Source of the DNA: Litoditis marina
Taxonomy: Eukaryota; Nematoda; Chromadorea; Rhabditida; Rhabditidae
Assembly: GCA_964036275.1 (NCBI GenBank)
Contig: CAXIWQ010000208.1
Coordinates: forward strand, 186,001-250,000
Length of the DNA stretch: 64,000 nucleotides
Reading direction: 5' to 3'
Part shown: one piece after another, positions 36,951-47,800 of the stretch
How positions within the stretch are numbered: position 1 is the stretch's first letter
How the letters are laid out: the number at the start of each line of letters is the position of its first letter
The notes under the pieces: model-generated
What the model was told of the DNA's origin: nothing
Database searches by the model: none
Seen by the model: only the letters and a program-made list of their open reading frames with translations
Position numbers and translations under genes: made by a program

Positions 36951-37794
36951 GAAAGTCTTTTTCCAAAACTGAAATTTTTCTTCTGGCGCTCGAACCAGGC
37001 GCCAGATGGCGCCAATACCCAAACTCACGACAGCGTCAATGGAATCGTCTGAAATTCGGTACACTAAATAACTATCACATGGCAAGTAAGATGCTCAATC
37101 TGAAAATCAAAAAAAATTCTGTTGGCATTGTGCGCTGGCACCAATTGGCGCCAAAGTTGGAAAATATCAGTTATCGTCAATCAAACTGTTTCAAGTTAAC
37201 AGATATTGAATATTCCAATGTGAAATAAAGATCCACAAATTCAAAATCGAATTTTATCGTCTGGCTTGGAACAGACGCCAAATGGCGCCAAAACAAAAAC
37301 ACACGAAACTGACAATTGAATAGTTTGAATAGTGCTCCAATCAGTAATTGACACATGTAGTGTGTACTGGTAGCTCAAAAACCTAGAAAATTTCGTTTCG
37401 TTCTGGCGCCAGACGCGTGTGTCAATTGACGCAGGAATGAAAAAAAGTTTCTACGAAGGTTTTTGATGTGGTATTGGAAATAATGGCTATATTGTAAGTA
37501 AGTTGGTGTCTCTAATTGTAGATTTGTCAATGGCGCCAATCCCCATCGCTTATCGCCGCTAAAAGCGGTGTACATGTCAATCGGAACGTTTAGCGTTGTT
37601 GTTCAGTTGTTGATAGTCACAGAGCCAGTAACCTGCGTTATATTACAACATCAGCAATTTTATGGTCTGCATTCGGCTTCGTGCACACATAAAACTGAGA
37701 TTTCCATAATAATATAATAAGTTCACAAGATTCACTCTGTGAATAGGCAACATATGAAGTTGTAGGAGTACAACTAGCAAGAAAAGGACAATTA

Positions 37795-38156
37795 GTAAAA
37801 AGTGGGGGAACCAACAAATGTGTGAGTTGTGTTTGGTTCGACCTCGATATCAGCAAAAAGTGAACGATACGAATCGCTGTGATACTGTAGCAGAAGTATT
37901 CTGCAAAAATAGGACAATACAAATGTTGCACAATGGTTCACAACGCACGCATGTCGTCAAAGCACACATAAAATACCCTTCGGCAATTTCTGAAATATCA
38001 TGCGGGCTTCGTGAACCATTGTGCAACATTTGTATTGTTCTATTTCTGCAGAATACTTCTGCTACAGTATCACAGCAATTCGTACCGTTCACTTTTTGCT
38101 GATATCGAGGTCGAACCAAAAACAACTCACACATTTGTTGGTTCCCCACTTTTTAC
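37795..38156. mobile_element. Large foldback MITE with about 150-bp arms
   Basis: The sequence from GTAAAAAGTGGGG to CCCCACTTTTTAC is flanked by TA on both sides. The two arms of about 150 bases are near-perfect inverted copies around a loop at about 37944-38010. TA target-site duplication and lack of coding capacity suit a Tc1/mariner-type MITE. Long frames on either strand read the arms and are not genes. Confidence 0.88.
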
Positions 38157-38879
38157 TAATATGGTTTTGTTATTGCGTTAGATAGTTGGTTGTTCTTTGA
38201 GGTGTGGTCATAAATAGGGAGATTAGCAGTGATATTTACCTTGACTCAATGTAGGCTGTGTGGGCATATTGATCTCATTTTTGTTTCATCTCCAAATAGT
38301 GAAAAAAAAAACCTTCCTTGTTTTTCTCATGAGCCACCCTATGTTGCGGTAAACCAGGAAGTAGAATCAGTTCATTTCAGATAGAACCGCATCAATTAGG
38401 TTAGAATTACTTTTTTTGGATAATGTCAAGTTAGTTGGATTCGAAGACTATTGTATCGACTAGTTTGTATTGCTCTCGTTCAGTCAGAGAATAAACATCA
38501 ATAGAAAATTTGCTTCCGCTGTAGTTTCATTTATTTAGTTTTGTTCACCATCACTGGGTTCTTGTTCAGAAAATATGAGAGTAACATATGTCTTTTTAAT
38601 CGATCGAATCATGTCAAAAGGACAACTCGAATCTGAGTGAATTGGGCGCGCAAATGAGATTGTTGTTGTGTATCTTTTTCCTTCAACTCTGCCTTGTTTG
38701 TCATTGCAATGGGGGGGGGCTGTCTAGAGACGAAAAGAACAAAGTCGCCTGACTCTCTGATGATAACACGTTGAGAGAAAGAGAACAAACACGGTACACG
38801 ATGAGTGAGTTATCGATTTCGCTACCAACTATTCTCACCACCTAATACTAGGTTCAGAATGTTTCTACGCAAAAGTTGC

Positions 38880-40368
38880 TTCGAATCCTTAGATCTTCCA
38901 TATACGTGAACGGGCCACCGCCGTTACGTTAGCGCCCTAACGTAAAATCGATAAAATCAATAAATCGATAAGATACGTTAGCGTGAAAAAGGGTAAAAAA
39001 ACGCCCATACTCCACGTGTAGGTTCTGTTTCAGATGAACCTCAATAAATAAGGGTCCCCGTTGCCGGACTCTTCTGGAACTTTTTTTATAGGCCATGAAA
39101 AATGTCAAAATTTCCGTCTATTTTCGTTTCTCATACCTCGTACACCGTAACGATCCGGCTGATTCAAACTGAGAAATTTGAGCACGTGGACATATGGGAA
39201 GTCACTCATGACATGTATTACCCAACCCTACAATATGGGACCATCAAAACCAATACTCGATTTTTCGTGCACAAAAGTTGAAAAAGTGGTACCTTTTATT
39301 TAAATCGATTTCGTACTGTGAACGTGCAGTCTGATCTTTGTAGTTTTAGAAGTAGGTATAATGTAACGGCCTATGTACGGCGAAAATCCTGAATAGGCTG
39401 TAACTATGACTATTGATTTTATTATCGATTTTTTAGTAGAGTGAGATTTCAATAGTTTTTTCATAGCTTCAACAAGGAGCTATATAAAAACAACATTAAC
39501 GGTGAAATGTGAACTGAGTTAAGGATGAGCATGATACAAACCGAATTGCCAAAAACCAGTATCTTCAGGTATTAAAAAATCAAAAGTTGAAATGAAAAAG
39601 TCGAAAATCTCTCAAAGCGATTGGAGAGGTACCATTATTTTTGTCCGGTTACCACTTATACTACTGACAACGAATGTGAAAAAAAGTTTCGAAAATATTG
39701 ACTGACTGCTGAGAAAAACAATTATAAAAATTTTTTGACGAAACATATTACACTCTATAACTTCTTTCTCTTTGAAATTATAGAGAGAGTGCAAGTTGCC
39801 AAAAATTACTATTAACAAAATGTAATTTGTCATTCGAACTCGAGACACTGACCATCAAACCGAATGTCGTAGTGACGTCATCCATTTTCATTTTAACTTT
39901 GGTTAATAACAAAGTTATCAATGAAGATTCAGATGCAAATCTTACATATGGTAATTGTCTATACCTACCAATAATTTTAGTGAAAAGAGCTAAGAAAAAT
40001 ATTAAGCCGTTCTCGAGTTATAAACTTTTGGTCCCAACCCGTACTAGATACGGCGCACCTAGACCTACTTTTAAGCTACCTTCAAAATACGATTTTCCCA
40101 CGGTCGTCCTGAGCTTCTAAATGATCGTAGCGAGCTGAAACTTTGTAGTAATGACAAGTAGACTCAACACTACGATTTAATTAAAAAGATCTGAGGTCAA
40201 AGGTCATTTATCGATTGACAGTGGTCAAATGACCGTAGACGGTGAAAATTACCAAAAACCATTTGAAACTTCTTTAAACAGCTTGAAACTTACAGCACGA
40301 GTAGGGGGTCTGGGGGGTCCTCCCCCCAGCTAGCGGGGCCCGCCGGCGTCAGCCGCGGGACCGGCTAG
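38880..40368 (+). mobile_element. Helitron-like non-autonomous element (candidate), copy B
   Basis: It ends with the hairpin CCCGC...GCGGG (40339-40359), then ACCGG and CTAG (40365-40368) followed by TCGTG, as in copy A. Internal blocks such as ctaaatgat.gtag.....tgaaa are shared with 30860-30890. The 5' boundary is a guess. Confidence 0.4.
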
Positions 40369-41578
40369 TCGTGCACAATAACTAAAGCAATTCATGGAAA
40401 TTATTTGTTGTGCCTTGTGCGTCTCAACTAAAAATATAATTTTTAAGCTAGAAAGTGTTAATTTCAGCCTAAAAATATAGTTATAATCAATCTATCATCA
40501 TCGTTCCTTATTTTGATGGCATTAAATGTTGAATTTTCAGTAGTTAACTAGTTCACTTCTGTGATCATCAGGTATCTGGTGGTGTCTGGTGATCTGGTTT
40601 TCGAGTAAATTCTGGTTATGAAAAATTAGATGAGTTTCATTCTTTCATAGCTACTCTTTTTCGTTTTCCTCCTTTCGATCGATGAAACAGGTGTTTATAT
40701 GCCGTCATATGTGCTTATTGTGCGTGTTCCACGTAGCCCGTAGCTCCTGAAACAAGAAAGTTCATGAAGACCTATCCTAAGCTTAAGTGTGAAGTCGTAT
40801 GTCTTATACTCAACTCATTCATCTGACGATCTAAACCACATTACAATCCGAGCCCTTAATGCGCTCCAGGTCTAATGGATGTTATGTTATTCGATAATAG
40901 TATTATTTTTCATATCCTACGCCAGTAGAAATTGCTAATTTGTTTGTGGATCCTGAACCCTACAACCCTACTAGAAAACCGGAATGAGAAAGCTGTTCTT
41001 TAAAGATTCTAGTCTGATCATATTGCATCATTTTGCTACAAGAAAGACCCCATATTTTTGCCCAATAAACTGAGTTTTCTTGCCCAATAAACTGAGTTTA
41101 ATAGCCGGCGTTCCGATTACGCTGCTTGTTGTGGTTTTTGTGAAGGTGGAAATGAAATCCGTCAACTATCACGTAAATAATATTATTGACAGCGTCAACT
41201 ATTGATTTTATGTGATTGCAATTATATCGCGCGGAGCGCGAAGCGCTCTGCGTGAGTTGTCTTTGGTTTGGCCATTGCGGACTCGTTTTTTCCTTTTAAT
41301 TAACAAAAATCTTCAACCATATTCTTTTTTCGAAAACTAAAAAGAGAGAACGTTCGAAAATCACGAATTGAACATTGTGTGAGAATTTCAGCCAAATCGG
41401 ATTATTTTCGCCTGAGTTATGGTTTCGTGTCGTTGTTGGAAAGTTCCGCCGTAATTCGTCCCTCGTCCCTCGTCCCTCCTCCCTCGTCCCTCACGGAATT
41501 CTGTCCGCATCGTAGTGGAAAAACTACTGAACCAACGGCTGAAATTTGAAACATCTATTCTATGGCAAAAGTTAGCTT
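40369..41578. other. No supported gene
   Basis: AT-rich intergenic DNA with a short duplication (ttgcccaataaactgagttt at 41059 and 41080) and a CGTCCCTC repeat at 41456-41493. Confidence 0.5.
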
Positions 41579-41890
41579 GTCGCGCCAAGTATGAAATGCA
41601 TATGTAATCTCTGGCGCCGGGCGCGGGCGCCAATGGGCGCCAAAAACAACTATTGGAAAAACTATCGAACCGATTTAGCTAAAATTTGAAACATGAGTTC
41701 TAATGCAAAATTTAGCATGTCGCGCCAAATATGAGATGTATAGCTCCTTATTGACGCCAGGCGCGGGCGCCAATAGGCGCCAAAAACCACTATTGGAAAA
41801 ACTACCGAACCGATTTAGCTGAAATTTGAAACATGAGTTATAATGCAGAAGTTAGCCCGTCGCACCAAATATGAGATGAAGACATCGAGA
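41579..41890. repeat. 140-bp satellite, block 2 (three units)
   Basis: Units start at 41579, 41719 and 41859 in the same orientation as block 1 and are more diverged (cgcaccaaat in the last). Confidence 0.92.
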
Positions 41891-42889
41891 AAAACCAGTA
41901 ACATACTGATTAAAGTACCAATGCATTTGAGCGAGGCTGAAATTAACACTTTCTAGCACCATACCCTAAATGCTCAGCGCTTTGAGAAAAACCCCCCTGT
42001 TTTTGAAAGACGAGGCTTCAACGAAGAAAATGTTCAATTGTTCAGAAAAATTCATCGCGGCTCTGGGGAAGGGTAGTGATCGTTGGCTCCCGATGCTGGT
42101 GCTCACCTGTGGAGTGGCCATGTCAATTGTGCACCGATCGGCACGAGGTGTGATTCTGGACAGGTTATGGAACCAGTTTGACGAGCATGGTGGGTGTATA
42201 GTTCATACGAATTGAGAATTGTTGCGAATGTGTTATAACAAAGTAGACGATTCGTTCACAAATTTCATTTATTTTGACCAATCGTGGTGCTAGAAATGGT
42301 TAGTTTCAGTCGAATCTTACTTTTTCACCTTTCGAATGCTAAGATATCTGAATACAATGTAATACAATATTTATCGCTTTATTCTCCTGTATCACTGAAT
42401 GTTGTTGGCGTCATAAGGGCACTGAGAGTTGGAGAAAATAGTCTTCTAGGAAGAAAACGGCTATCCTCCAAAAGGCTGTCTGATTTGATTTGGATGATTT
42501 GACGGATAGTGGTGCTCATACCCTGAATGCCTCAGAGTTGTGACTTTTTCAAACAGGGGGGTTCTGCCCCCCCCCCTCAGCCATTATAAAAGGGTTTTTC
42601 CCTTAATTTAGAAAATCGCTCAATCAGACAATTTTTGCCCAAATCTTCGGACGGCTGAACGAATGAAACCGTCTCGTGATATTCACCCGCTCTGAAATCG
42701 ACCAGAAATCATCATATTATCACAACGAGCGGTAAAATTAGTCACTTAGCGTGAGGGCTTCGTGTCCTAGCGACTTGTGCACCTTCAAAACTGTTGTGGA
42801 GCACCCTTTCTTAGTTTTTTTAGCTCGTTTTTGTGTTTTTCCCTCAGCCAATCAATGAGTTCATAAAGACTATTCGGGAAAATTGAAGT
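41891..42889. other. No firmly supported gene
   Basis: An open segment at 42015-42195 looks protein-like on the plus strand, but no matching splice partners or family were recognised. The rest is intergenic. Confidence 0.35.
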
Positions 42890-43230
42890 ATCGCCCCCCA
42901 CTTTAGTTGAGTCCCCCCCCCCCCGTAGCACTTCAAGGGCCCAGGCGAAAACCTGAAAATCTAGGAGAGGGTGGGGGGGGGGGGGTCAAAATTCAACTTC
43001 GACATTTACTATTTACCACCCACTTGGGTCGGCGGGGGTAGAACTTCAATGGTGGGGGGGGGGGTCAAACTTAAACGAGTGGGGGGCTGAACTTCAATAC
43101 CGGAAATGTTTACTTTGTACCCCCCACCCTCAAACTTTTGTATTGCAGGTGATAAATTGAATTATAACCCCCCGGTGGGGGGTCAAACTACAATTTCCCA
43201 AACGCAATACAAATTCAGAAAGGTGGGGGG
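42890..43230. repeat. G-tract/C-tract low-complexity cluster
   Basis: Repeated runs of 6 to 12 G or C with linkers such as tcaaac and cttcaat, for example at 42917, 42973, 43056, 43080 and 43171. Loosely periodic and able to form G-quadruplexes. Runs this long are prone to length error. Confidence 0.85.
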
Positions 43231-43292
43231 TAAAAAGTCAATGTTCCCGTCTAGTCAACCTTTGAAACGCGATGTTTTCAACAAACGGACCT

Positions 43293-43445
43293 CTTTGACC
43301 AGAATTTCACTGTTTCATCGCTACCTCCCGTGATAACAACACCCGTAGAAGTCAATCCGAGACACTTTACATCAGCTTTGTTGGCCGAGAATATATGACT
43401 GAGCGAATAGCGGACCGCGTCCTGCTCAGTCTCGCCACTTAACAT
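43293..43445 (-). CDS. WD40 first exon, PLAA-like
   Basis: A minus-strand ATTTCCAG acceptor is followed after seven bases by ATG (43445). The exon encodes RYSLSHIFSANKADVKCLGL and GGSDETVKFWSKR, a first WD40 blade, and can end at a GTCCGT donor. The tyrosine-leucine-rich start followed by DVxxL and a Trp-ending strand resembles PLAA (phospholipase A2-activating protein, a ubiquitin-binding Cdc48/p97 partner), but one blade cannot exclude other WD40 families. No further blade is found downstream on this strand. Confidence 0.5.
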
Positions 43446-44340
43446 ATTGCTTCTGGAAATTGAGTGTAGTGATGGAGGTCAACTAACATTAAGAACAAAG
43501 ACTAATCATATCATTCACCCCACAAGAAAGCGAAAAGAGTGTAACACAGTTGATCCCTTTCCAAAAATGGATGTAACTTTCTATATTGACGCTAGAGGAG
43601 AGAAGGTAGGAGAAGTGAAGTTTCAAAAAATAAAACAGCATGAGATCGTTTTTCAAATGTGCAATGGCAATGGAAAAGCAAGAAAAGAGTAAAATACCAC
43701 CCCAATTTTGTCAGATTGTATGCGTTTGCCACGACGGAAATGAAATGGGTCCCGCAGCGGAGTTGTTCGCGCGAACTTCAAAAATCAAAAACAACTTCAA
43801 AAATCAGAGTGGAACTTCAAAAATCACAGCGCAAATTCGTTCGCGACACAACAGAAAAATTCAACTACAGTAATAGAAATTGTTGAAATCATTTACGACA
43901 GACTATGCATATATATGTGCATGACATCATTGAATACAAAAAAAATTCGATGATGATTAACATACGTGCATACGATTCTCTTTTTATTTATGATATGAGG
44001 AGGTAGGAGGCTAAAGCAGACAATGGATGGAGTGGAAGAGAACGCACAGAAATGTTAAGTACTCAAATCGTAATGGTTCTCATTCCCACTCCGAGATAAT
44101 GAACAATTCCGGAGCATGATTGGTGAAGCAATTGTGATGTGACAATCTCTCGTAATCTTAATATGTCTAGTATCAAATCGGCGAGGAACAGGATCGGGAG
44201 TGGTCCAACTTTCAAGGAGGTATTAGGCAAAGTAGAGAGAAACAAGAGCAAAATAAAGTAGCCTAAGTTTAATTGAAGTAAATGAAATAGATTAAAAGTC
44301 GAAGTCGTCGGTCATAAAATAAATCATTCATTTATTGTGA
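43446..44340. other. No supported gene
   Basis: Intergenic. At 43768-43840 there is a short repeat of the phrase acttcaaaaatca. Nothing else recognised. Confidence 0.5.
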
Positions 44341-44868
44341 AATTTTGGAATAGCGGATCACCTTCGCTAATCGCTAATCTACAACTTACAAGGCTATATT
44401 AAATACACTAAGCATATATCGATACGAGAGGTCCGACCGACTCAGTGCACTTCTCTATTTAATCATTGGTATGTTTCTCTTGATCCATTGATGTGTTTAT
44501 CCGACTCAGTGCACTTCTCTATTTAAACATTGGTATGTTTCTCTTGATCCATTGATGTGTTTATCCGACTCATTGCGTTAATATAATTTAATAAGGACTA
44601 CTCCTCCTAGTATTCTCTTCGTTGGTTGTGATCTAAAATTTTGGAATAGCGGATCACCTTTGCTAATCGCTAATCTACAACTTACAAGGCTATATTAAAT
44701 ACACTAAGCATGTATCGATACGAGAGGTCCGACCGACTCAGTGCACTTCTCTATTTAATCATTGGTATGTTTCTCTTGATCCATTGATGTGTTTATCCGA
44801 CTCAGTGCACTTCTCTATTTAAACATTGGTATGTTTCTCTTGATCCATTGATGTGTTTATCCTTTCAG
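44341..44868. repeat. 296-bp tandem duplication with nested 64-bp repeat
   Basis: Units start at 44341 and 44637. Within each, a 64-base piece (cgactcagtgcacttctcta...) is itself duplicated. The second unit ends directly at the CTTTCAG acceptor of the first visible Nup107 exon. Confidence 0.93.
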
Positions 44869-47800
44869 ATAACAGAAGATCTGCACAAGGCATTGGCTGA
44901 TCTCCTGGATACGAACAGAGAAAATACTGAGATAGAATCGGCCGTCCGTCATGTTTATTCGGAACAAAGGGCATACGAGTTGGTGTTAATTGTGAACACG
45001 TTGCAGGTGGAATTCACTCAGTATAAGGTTGGTTACTGTGGAAATGAATATAGAAAATACAGTCGCGCAATCTCTCTCGAATCTTGGATACTTGGATTAA
45101 AGTAATGAACGTTTGGTAAATTAAGAAACGTATAAGAACTTCTTTTCCATCTTGTAATTCAATTTGACAATCTGATGTAGGACTTAGGAAATATAGATAA
45201 TCTCTGATATCTGTATCTGTGAACCTGTGAAGACCGAGGAGACACATTTTTGCTTTTATGTGATTTTTGTTAAGTGTTTCTATTTCACAATTTCACTTTT
45301 TCTTTGACGTGTTTGTGTCTTTTCCAGGATGTATCTCATCTAGCCAATCTCATCGGTACTGAACGCAAATTCAGACTTCTATATGTAAGTTTGTTTTCTC
45401 GATTGTTTGATATATACACAACAACAAAATAAAATACTAACATGACTAATTGCAAAATAAAAAAAACGAAAGTTACCTAAAACGGACGTCCCTAGAATTG
45501 TCGCCACTGAATCGTTAGGTTTTTGAGAGTTAGGTTCAATAATGTTTTGTGTACACATTTTTTGACCTTAACGAAGAGCTGATATATTTAATTTTCTCTT
45601 CTTATTGACATAATGATATACTTAGACAGAGCTGTGAAGTTCATAGCTCAAATTATTCACCTGAGGCTCGTGCGATAGTTTACTCAACGTCTGTTATATC
45701 TTTCCACTTATCAGAGTATTTTTAGGCGTTGTGGCGTTGGTGTCAGGCGGGCGCGTGTTCAGACCCGCGTGGATTCTCCGATCTGGTTACTGAATACAAC
45801 GGATTGTTCACCGTCAGGAATATACGGTACCATTTTGTTCTCTGTCTCGTGATCTTGTCTCTAATCACAAACAGTGTAGATGAAGCATTATATTGTTAGA
45901 TGGCCTCAGGCACATCCGATTGAAGTAGTCAGTGATGCGAAATTCGGAATAAAACTCGAATTTCGTTTGATTACAGTCGATTAACAGTCTTTCCACATAG
46001 CCCGTAATCAAGATTCTTGTATGGCCTTTTTTTTCAAATTAGTGACATCGAGTCCCCGAACAAAAAGTATTTTTTTAAAAAGACGTCAGCGATATGGTTA
46101 CTTAAGTTGTGCTTTCACTTTTATGTTCTTTATGCTCATAATGTTTGAAAATTAGGTAAAGAAAACGATCAACTTAGGAACAGATATCTGTCGATTGCAT
46201 CATCATCCTTTCAGCATTATTTATATTCTTTTTTCATCTTGCTCAAATTCACTGGTTTTGCTCATTCAATTTCTATATGTATTACACATGTTGCATGTCG
46301 ATAAATCAATCAAATCCTGATTTCTTGTGCAGTTAGTGTGCGCGCGATGTCAGTGGGCAGGAAGGGACTGGGCGTTGACCTGGATTCTGCCTGTACACCA
46401 GAAGACAAAGAAGCAGAAGACAGACTCGTCAGGACAGTTTTCAGTCTGGTCCGATGTGGAAAACTGGACGAGGTAAACAGTTGATTTGTCACGTTTCCCC
46501 AGTCTAGTTTGTGTCTCAGAACTTTCAAATATCCCATCATGCATGCCATGATCATCGTTCTAAATACTTCTGATGAACGTTTTCCCATCTACCTGCAATT
46601 CACAAGGTAGTTTTTTGCTGTTCTTGTTCTTGCAAGGTAGTTTATTGCCCTGGAAAAGGTGTATAACTCTCCTTCTAAATGTTTTCTTAGCCTCCCCCTC
46701 CCTACTGTTATCTTTGAGTTCTCGGTTGCAGGCGATTTCCCTGGTGTGCTCGGTGGGTATGCCCGTATTGGCCACGCCCTTCACATGTACAACTTCCTCT
46801 CCGACCCCTCGATGTCGCCTACCGATTGTTTGGATGACAACTACGATATTGCGAAAAGGAGAACGGTCTTCCTCACCACTATGAAGAAAATCGTTGACAA
46901 GGTATACACTGTACGCATAATATGCCGTTTGCTTCAACAATCAACATTCATATGACGTTTGCTGTAAATTGTCGCTTTGGTTTGTGCCATAAATCAAGGT
47001 GTACCATTCACTCAATACATCCACCGATAAATGAATGAGTTCCATCATTCATACACCAGTAATATTGACTGAATAGTCAGAATAAAAAAAAGGCTTCTAT
47101 TTCGTCCAAACTTTTAGAAAGTTTGCTGTTTTGATAGCGTTTGACTTAATTCAATGAGACAGGGTTTGCATCATTTGAATAGACATTCGACCAAGGAAAG
47201 CGCTTCATTATACCAAACCATTCGTTGGATGTTACAGTCGACCGTATCTCCCTTCACTCGTATGTTGTGGAGCTCTTTGTGTGGTATGTTGGATCCAATA
47301 TATTCCATGGCAACTACAACTGAGGATAGACTTTGGTGTCTCTTCAATGCGGCAGTACACCAGAGGTGGGCATATTCAATATTGCAATCTTTATTCAACA
47401 TATGCATGTACTCGGCACATGAAGCGAAGTGTATAAAATGGTATATAGCTGCTGTAGTAATGCTCATTCCAGATTTCAAGAGGCCTGTTTCCCAAGCAAT
47501 TCAGCGGATGATATCCCTATAACCGTCGAATCTATTTTCGGAGAAATAGTTGCGGTCAGTTTTACACTTTCATTCCTTATGGAAACCGCGCAGGCGAGTA
47601 TACAAGTATGGGGTTTCTGTCAACGCCAGCGCGTTTCCATGAGTGTGAGGCCAGTATCTTTCCAAACAGATCCTTCTTACCGAACCGATTTCCTACTCAA
47701 ACCGGTGCGGAACCGAACAAAAACCCGATAAAACTTACGTAATCGACGCAGTTTAGTATTAATTATTTCCGTTGGTCCGGTTCACCTTTTAAAGTCGAAA

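Noticed and set aside
37818..38149. Two similar ORFs on opposite strands
   Set aside because: They read the two arms of one foldback element and have no family match.
41970..42215. Protein-coding exon on the plus strand
   Set aside because: It reads like protein, but no acceptor/donor pair with compatible partners or family match was found; left as uncertain.
42890..43230. Interstitial telomere repeat
   Set aside because: G runs vary in length and linkers differ; there is no constant TTAGGC- or TTAGGG-type unit.
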